Positions 58,805 to 64,000 of a DNA stretch of 64,000 nt are shown here, one piece after another. Location of the stretch: NCBI RefSeq assembly GCF_004295125.1, contig NZ_CP036170.1, forward strand, positions 1 through 64,000. The letters run 5' to 3'. Source of the DNA: [Clostridium] scindens ATCC 35704 (GTDB lineage: Bacteria; Bacillota; Clostridia; Lachnospirales; Lachnospiraceae). The position numbers and the translations under genes are program-made. Below the pieces are notes generated by a model. It ran no database searches, was not told the origin of the DNA, and saw nothing but the letters and a program-made list of their open reading frames with translations. Position 1 is the first letter of the stretch. Each line of letters begins with the position of its first letter.

Positions 58805-60448
58805 ATGGCAGTTAAATACGTATTTGTTACAGGCGGAGTTGTATCTGGACTTGGAAAAGGAATCACGGCTGCATCCCTGGGGCGTCTTCTAAAGGCCCGC
58901 GGATATACGGTGACCATGCAAAAGTTCGATCCTTATATCAACATGGATCCCGGTACCATGAATCCTGTGCAGCACGGCGAAGTGTTTGTAACCGATGATG
59001 GAGCAGAGACCGATCTTGACCTCGGGCATTATGAACGATTCATAGACGAAAGCCTGGGCAAGAACTCTAACGTGACCACCGGCAAGATCTATTGGTCCGT
59101 CCTTCAGAAGGAACGCCGAGGAGACTTTGGCGGCGGTACCGTCCAGGTAATCCCCCACATCACCAATGAGATCAAGGATCGTTTCTACCGGAACCCTGCT
59201 GCAAAGAATACGGAGATTGCCATCATTGAAGTAGGAGGAACAGTGGGCGACATTGAAAGTCAGCCTTTTCTGGAATCCATCCGCCAGTTTCAGCATGAAA
59301 AAGGTCATGAGAATGTCATCCTGATCCACGTAACATTGATTCCATATCTGCGTGCATCCCAGGAGATGAAGACAAAGCCTACCCAGGCCAGCGTCAAGGA
59401 TCTTCAAGGCATGGGTATCCAGCCGGATATCCTGGTATGCCGTTCGGAGTATCCTCTGGATGCCGGAATCAAAGATAAGATCGCTTTATTCTGCAATGTT
59501 CCATCCAGCCATGTGCTTCAGAACCTGGACGTTAAATATCTGTATGAAGCGCCCCTGGCCATGGAAGAAGAGAATCTGGCAGGCGTCGTATGCGAATGTC
59601 TTCATCTGGACTGTCCCAAGCCGGATCTTAAGGAGTGGTCGGAGATGGTAGACTACCTCAGGCATCCGAATACTGAAGTGACGGTAGCCCTGGTAGGAAA
59701 ATATATCCAGCTCCACGATGCCTACATCAGCGTCGTGGAGGCCTTGAAGCATGGCGGCATCTATAGCCGCGCCACCGTCAATATCAAATGGGTGGATTCC
59801 GAGACCGTTACCGCCGACAATGTGGAAGAACTTCTGGGCGGAGTAAGCGGCATTCTGGTACCGGGAGGCTTTGGGCACCGGGGCGTTCCCGGCAAGATCG
59901 AGGCGATCAAGTATGCCCGCACCCACCATGTCCCCTTCCTGGGACTGTGCCTGGGCATGCAGCTGGCTATCGTAGAATTTGCCCGCAACGTGCTGGGCCA
60001 TCGTGACGCGCACAGCGCGGAATTAGATCCCGATACTACGCATCCTGTCATCCACATCATGCCAGAACAGATTGGAATCGAAGATCTGGGCGGCACCCTG
60101 AGGCTCGGTGCTTATCCCTGCGTGCTGGATACTGATTCCAGGGCTTATAAGATGTATGGCAGGCAAGAAATCTCTGAACGCCACCGCCATCGCTACGAGG
60201 TCAACAATGATTACCGGGATGAACTGTCCGCTAACGGAATGAAGATCTCAGGCCTGTCCCCGGATGGCAGGATCGTGGAGATGATCGAGATTCCAGAGCA
60301 TCCTTGGTTCCTCGCGACTCAGGCGCATCCCGAATTAAAGTCTCGTCCCAACCGGCCTCATCCGCTGTTTCGCGGCTTCATTGAGGCTGCCCTGGAATAC
60401 GCAAAGCAAAACCAGGCGGTCACAGGCCAGTTCCTGAATCGAATATAG
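58805..60448 (+). CDS. pyrG: CTP synthase
   Basis: 547 residues. Converts UTP to CTP using glutamine. N-terminal synthetase domain: [22 protein letters not shown]-loop, [14 protein letters not shown]-terminal class I glutaminase with the nucleophile Cys in [10 protein letters not shown] and a His-x-Glu near the end (THPELKSRP region, QAHPE). Allosteric GTP and product sites expected as in the family. AGGAGG before ATG at 58805. No attenuator-like G-rich leader of the Bacillus pyrG type is obvious upstream. Confidence 0.97.
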   Translation: MAVKYVFVTGGVVSGLGKGITAASLGRLLKARGYTVTMQKFDPYINMDPGTMNPVQHGEVFVTDDGAETDLDLGHYERFIDESLGKNSNVTTGKIYWSVLQKERRGDFGGGTVQVIPHITNEIKDRFYRNPAAKNTEIAIIEVGGTVGDIESQPFLESIRQFQHEKGHENVILIHVTLIPYLRASQEMKTKPTQASVKDLQGMGIQPDILVCRSEYPLDAGIKDKIALFCNVPSSHVLQNLDVKYLYEAPLAMEEENLAGVVCECLHLDCPKPDLKEWSEMVDYLRHPNTEVTVALVGKYIQLHDAYISVVEALKHGGIYSRATVNIKWVDSETVTADNVEELLGGVSGILVPGGFGHRGVPGKIEAIKYARTHHVPFLGLCLGMQLAIVEFARNVLGHRDAHSAELDPDTTHPVIHIMPEQIGIEDLGGTLRLGAYPCVLDTDSRAYKMYGRQEISERHRHRYEVNNDYRDELSANGMKISGLSPDGRIVEMIEIPEHPWFLATQAHPELKSRPNRPHPLFRGFIEAALEYAKQNQAVTGQFLNRI

Positions 60449-60462
60449 AAAAACCAGAATAT

Positions 60463-60528
60463 AGAAAGCCTGCAGGGAAGCGGATGCTAATCATGCTGAT
60501 TAAGCATCCGCTTCCCTGCAGGCTTTCT
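60463..60528. terminator. Very long bidirectional terminator hairpin
   Basis: Arms of 26 bases (60463 to 60488 and 60503 to 60528) match perfectly, and the inner TAATCA/TGATTA extends the stem past one bulged base. Lies between convergent pyrG and the YoaK-like gene; arms end in AGAAAG and CTTTCT, TTG. Confidence 0.8.
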
Positions 60529-60544
60529 TGTTTGATGGATTCAT

Positions 60545-61216
60545 TCAGTTCCTCCACATTGCGGTAAAAACGATTGCCAGAAGGCAGCAGCAAAACCAGA
60601 TGCTTTTGATCCCAAGCATACCTGACATCACCGTGCCCAGCATTGCGCCCAGGATAAAAAGCGCGATAATCCCAAAGTAATGGGCGGCTTCAAGTCCTGT
60701 CCCTTGCTCTTTATTGATCAGGCATCGGAAAAGTTTCTCAGTCCCTGAACGCAAGTTTCCGGTACACATGGTGGTCGCATAAGGAAGGTTTTTGATCTTT
60801 CTGAAACTGTTGACTTGAAGGGAACATACGAAAGAGATCGTAACATTTACCACGCCATCAGGCATAGACGGCGGAATAAATCCTATGATCAAAAGCAGCA
60901 GCACCTCGATTGCTATGATCCAGTGCTCGTACATCGCGAATTCCCGGCTGGAGAAGTATTTTTTAAGGACCTCTGTGATAAACACTCCTATGGAAAACGC
61001 TATGATCGGAACCACATAGTACAACGCCTGCCTGTAGTCCCCGTCTGCCATATGGACGCCCAAAAGGACGATGTTTCCAGTCTGGGCATTGGCAAATACG
61101 CCTCCCCTCAGAATATAGGTGTATGCGTCCAGAAACCCTCCTACCACTGCAAGCAGGGCAGCGACCCGAAAGGTCTCATGAATCGGAATTGCTGTAATCT
61201 CTTGTTCTCGCTCCAT
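60545..61216 (-). CDS. YoaK/DUF1275-family membrane protein
   Basis: 223 residues with six hydrophobic helices. Family marks: LLAVVGGFLDAYTYILRGGVFANAQTGN near the N-terminus and the loop CTGNLRSGTEKLF in the middle. The family is widespread, of unknown transport function. It starts one base after the glf stop, so it is translationally coupled to glf; its ribosome site is weak (GGAGAA about 17 bases upstream). Confidence 0.85.
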   Translation of the reverse strand: MEREQEITAIPIHETFRVAALLAVVGGFLDAYTYILRGGVFANAQTGNIVLLGVHMADGDYRQALYYVVPIIAFSIGVFITEVLKKYFSSREFAMYEHWIIAIEVLLLLIIGFIPPSMPDGVVNVTISFVCSLQVNSFRKIKNLPYATTMCTGNLRSGTEKLFRCLINKEQGTGLEAAHYFGIIALFILGAMLGTVMSGMLGIKSIWFCCCLLAIVFTAMWRN

Positions 61217-61217
61217 C

Positions 61218-62354
61218 TTATCCGTATAGATTCTCCTTTACACACTTCAATGCTTCTGCAATCACCTGGTGCATATCATAGTACCGGTACAGTCCAAGCC
61301 TCCCGCCGAAAATGACATGCTCTTCCTTTTCTGCCAGTTCCCTGTATCTTTCATACAGCGCATTGTTTTTCTCGTCATTCATTGGGTAATATGGCTGGGC
61401 GCCCTTCTCCCAGGCGGCCGGATATTCTCTGGTGATCACGGTCTTTTGGATGGCCGGCGTCCCTGTGTTCCCATATCCTCCCTGGCATCCATATTCAAAA
61501 TGCTTATGCTCGATGATCCTGGTATAAGGAATCTCGTACTCCGTATAATTTACTACGGCATTGCCCTGGTAATTTTCCATATCCAGTGTTTCCGTCTCAA
61601 ACCGGAGGCTGCGGTATTCCAGTTCCCCATAGCAATAATCGTAGAAGGCGTCAATCATGCCAGTGAATACAATATGATCCGCCTCGCTTTCCAATATCTC
61701 CCTATCTTCAAAGAAGTCCACGCCCAGGCGCACCTCCACGCCTTCCAGCATCTTTTCTATAATCTGCGTATAGCCGCCGATGGGAATTCCCTGATATTGA
61801 TCGTTAAAATAGTTATTGTCATACACATACCTCACCGGAAGGCGGCGGATAATGAAACTTGGCAGTTCGCTTGCCCGCTTTCCCCACTGCTTCTCCGTAT
61901 ATCCCTTAATCAGTTTCTCATAGATATCCCGCCCCACCAGGGATATGGCCTGTTCTTCCAGGTTTGCGGGCTCCTTGATGCCTGCCTCTTTGATCTGGCG
62001 GTCTATGATCTCCTTTGCCTCTTCCGGGGTCTTGATTCCCCACATTTTGCTGAATGTGTTCATGTTAAAAGGCAGATTATACATTTCATCCTTGTATCTG
62101 GCAACCGGACAGTTCGTATACCGGTTGAATTCCGCAAATTGCTGTATATAATCCCATACTTCTTTGTCCGAAGTATGGAAGATATGCGCTCCATACTTAT
62201 GAACTTGGATCCCTTCCACTTCTTCCGTGTAAATGTTGCCTCCTACATGAGGCCTGCGATCAATCACCAGGACTTTCTTGCCAGCCTTATTCGCTTCATA
62301 GGCAAATATTGCGCCAAACAGTCCCGCCCCTACTACCAAATAGTCGTACTTCAT
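61218..62354 (-). CDS. glf: UDP-galactopyranose mutase
   Basis: 378 residues. FAD enzyme that converts UDP-galactopyranose to UDP-galactofuranose for surface glycans. N-terminal FAD-binding motif VVGAGLFGAIFAYEANKAGKKVLV; substrate region KYGAHIFHTSDKEVWDYI; Arg contacts near RRLPVRYVYDNNYF and the C-terminal FGGRLGLYRYYDMHQV. AAGGTG lies about 12 bases before ATG at 62354. Co-transcribed with the YoaK-like gene. No other galactan genes are in the window. Confidence 0.95.
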   Translation of the reverse strand: MKYDYLVVGAGLFGAIFAYEANKAGKKVLVIDRRPHVGGNIYTEEVEGIQVHKYGAHIFHTSDKEVWDYIQQFAEFNRYTNCPVARYKDEMYNLPFNMNTFSKMWGIKTPEEAKEIIDRQIKEAGIKEPANLEEQAISLVGRDIYEKLIKGYTEKQWGKRASELPSFIIRRLPVRYVYDNNYFNDQYQGIPIGGYTQIIEKMLEGVEVRLGVDFFEDREILESEADHIVFTGMIDAFYDYCYGELEYRSLRFETETLDMENYQGNAVVNYTEYEIPYTRIIEHKHFEYGCQGGYGNTGTPAIQKTVITREYPAAWEKGAQPYYPMNDEKNNALYERYRELAEKEEHVIFGGRLGLYRYYDMHQVIAEALKCVKENLYG

Positions 62355-62417
62355 CTTTGCATCTGCACCTTCCCTGATTATTTCTGGTGATTATTATACC
62401 CCTTCTGCTTTTATATT

Positions 62418-64000
62418 TCAACGGATAACCCCATCAGACCATTTGGCCTGGCTTCCCTTCTCCGTCTTTGTCACCTGAAGCTTGCAGTCAATCTGCTCCT
62501 TCAGTTCATTCACATGGGAAATGATGCCTACCAGCCTCTTGTCGCCGGCCAGATCATGAAGAACCCGGATGGCCTGTTCCCTGGCTGTATCGTCCAGAGA
62601 CCCGAAGCCCTCGTCCACGAACATGGTATCCAGGCGGATGGCGCCGGCTGTATTCTGCACGATGTCCGCAAGCCCCAGGGCCATTGCCAGGGACGCCATA
62701 AAAGACTCACCGCCAGATAAGGTTTTTACATCCCTTACGGACGCGCTGGCCATATGGTACACATCCAGGTCAAGTCCGGCCTGGCCCTGGCTGCTTAAAT
62801 TGCCTACTTCCCGGCATTGCAGGATAAATTCATTGGATGTCATACGCACCAGCCTCTGATTGGCCGCATGGATGATCTGCCGGAAGTACTGCCTCTGGAC
62901 ATAGGTTTCAAAATCCATCTTTACCGTCCCGCTCAGACTGCCGTTGGCCGTCCTGCTTAAGTTTTCCAGCATTTCATACTGGCTCCTTAGGATTCCTTTC
63001 TTATCCAGATACTGCTTCAGATGCTCCTTTACGCCCTGGTTCTTCCGATTCATGCTGTAGAGGCGCATGGATTCATTCTGTACCGCCTGCGCATCCGTCT
63101 CGGCCTTCTGGATCTCTTCTAGTATCTTGTCTGTATCCGCCGGCTCCATCCCTTCCAGCTGCGCTTCTATCGTCTTAATCATGCCCGCGGTCTCATTTAC
63201 CTTGACGCGGTATTCCTGAATCTTCTGTTCCAAGAGCGCCGTTTCTTCTTCCGGCATTCTTGCGGCCTGGTATGCGGCCTCGTCCGCAAAGCCTTGCACC
63301 TTTAGCGCCTGGTTCCATGCCTCGCTTCTTATTCCTGCCTCTCTGTCAAGTTCTTCCACTGCTTCCTGACTACTTTTTTTCTGGCCTTCCAGCCTCCGCA
63401 CGGTCACCATAGATTCTTTTTCCTCGGCCTTTGCCCGTTCATAGGCCTGCTTCAAAAGTTGAAGTTCATCTTCTAGCTCTGTCAGGCGCTCTTTGGCCTG
63501 CTCTTGGGATAGAAACGGCAATCCCTGGCACTTTGCCGCAAGATCCGCCTGGATCTGCTGATACTGCTTTTTAAGTTCTCCTTGTTCTGCCTCCAGTTTG
63601 GAGTGCTGTTCTTTCAGCACGGCCAGCTGATCCTCTATCTGCCGTTCCAGAGTTTTTGCCTCTTCATGCAGCTTAGCCTCTTTGTCTGCCTTCTCATATG
63701 CCCAAGAGACCTTATGATACGCTTCTTGGCATTGCCTTTCTGCCTCCAGAATCCTATGACAGATTGCCTCCGAAGGCAGCATTCCTTCATCCGGCTCATC
63801 CTCCGTCAGTTCCCGGTACCCCCTTAAAAAGGCGTTCTTTCCAGAACCATAACGGATGGCCGCCTCCTGGAAGGCAGCAGCAGAGGCATCCCTTCTCCTC
63901 TCTGCCAGATTCCTGCTTTCCCTGGCTTCTTCCACCTCCTGCTGGGCAGGCGCTCCTTCCTTTAACGGCTGGAGGGCGGGATGGCTTGTGGCGCCGCATA
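62418..64000 (-). CDS. sbcC: SbcC, nuclease subunit, C-terminal part (cut by window edge)
   Basis: Partial: the frame is open to the right edge. The first visible residues read CGATSHP, the second half of a CPxCG zinc hook, so the window begins at the tip of the long coiled coil. About 380 residues of heptad-rich coiled coil follow, then the C-terminal ATPase lobe with signature KTLSGGESFMASLAMALGLAD and Walker B MFVDEGFGSLDD. Partner of SbcD in trimming hairpins and double-strand breaks. A GTG at 63935 with AGGAG upstream is inside the gene and is not taken as the start. Confidence 0.9.
   Translation of the reverse strand, partial: CGATSHPALQPLKEGAPAQQEVEEARESRNLAERRRDASAAAFQEAAIRYGSGKNAFLRGYRELTEDEPDEGMLPSEAICHRILEAERQCQEAYHKVSWAYEKADKEAKLHEEAKTLERQIEDQLAVLKEQHSKLEAEQGELKKQYQQIQADLAAKCQGLPFLSQEQAKERLTELEDELQLLKQAYERAKAEEKESMVTVRRLEGQKKSSQEAVEELDREAGIRSEAWNQALKVQGFADEAAYQAARMPEEETALLEQKIQEYRVKVNETAGMIKTIEAQLEGMEPADTDKILEEIQKAETDAQAVQNESMRLYSMNRKNQGVKEHLKQYLDKKGILRSQYEMLENLSRTANGSLSGTVKMDFETYVQRQYFRQIIHAANQRLVRMTSNEFILQCREVGNLSSQGQAGLDLDVYHMASASVRDVKTLSGGESFMASLAMALGLADIVQNTAGAIRLDTMFVDEGFGSLDDTAREQAIRVLHDLAGDKRLVGIISHVNELKEQIDCKLQVTKTEKGSQAKWSDGVIR

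Noticed and set aside
58749..58805. TTGACA in the pyrG leader as a promoter
   Set aside because: No -10 box at proper spacing; pyrG may be read from the DUF1846 promoter or a site I cannot place.
61269..62390. 373-codon plus-strand open frame opposite glf
   Set aside because: Antisense shadow of a well-supported gene.

Overview
The window looks like a chromosome segment of a gut-type Lachnospiraceae (Clostridia, Firmicutes), in the broad neighbourhood of Clostridium scindens/hylemonae, Dorea or Faecalicatena. This is inferred from gene content: tig-clpP-clpX-lon-engB order, class III fructose bisphosphatase, HPr kinase, a prfB programmed frameshift, indolepyruvate:ferredoxin oxidoreductase, a eukaryote-type HisA, strong AGGAGG ribosome sites and few introgressed genes outside the left end. 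No species can be fixed from the sequence alone. No rRNA, tRNA or CRISPR array was seen.

Left end (1 to about 5,400): an AT-rich, decayed accessory patch. It holds an XRE regulator, a 91-residue stump of uvrB, an IS30-type transposase 5' part interrupted by an IS3-type remnant, a VapD-family nuclease with a small unknown partner, and a HipA-like kinase gene that appears frameshifted and runs into a small truncated reading frame. Inverted repeats and a MITE-like palindromic block lie between them.

5,400 to 12,020: a cyclase-family hydrolase; a three-gene operon (zinc-ribbon membrane protein, TPM-domain protein, SPFH protein) matching the Bacillus ydjGHI trio; then a complete IS1182-family element with recognisable terminal inverted repeats, inserted exactly behind the next operon.

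12,020 to 34,200, mostly minus strand: the protein quality-control operon tig-clpP-clpX-lon-engB-perM; a lipoprotein and DJ-1 protein; divergent CYTH and XRE genes; the operon secA-prfB-hom-apgM-lysC, which couples secretion and translation termination genes to aspartate/threonine synthesis; the operon iorA-iorB-paaK-hisA for aryl-pyruvate oxidation with an unexpected histidine gene at its end; and a small Asp/Asn/Thr-rich lipoprotein.

34,200 to 64,000: class III fbp, dapB and dapA, a two-OB-fold SSB-like protein, then plus-strand typA-PAP2-PsiE-like and hpf. From 43,193 to 47,743 is a compact accessory operon of two uncharacterised membrane proteins (one DUF5058), an M20 amidohydrolase and a PucR-type regulator, the best candidate here for an undescribed uptake-and-hydrolysis system. 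The rest is housekeeping: yigZ, a class A penicillin-binding protein with a Gly/Pro repeat tail, glcK, hprK, uvrC, ftsH, a DUF1846 protein, pyrG, a YoaK-like membrane protein, glf, and the C-terminal part of sbcC cut by the window edge inside its zinc hook.
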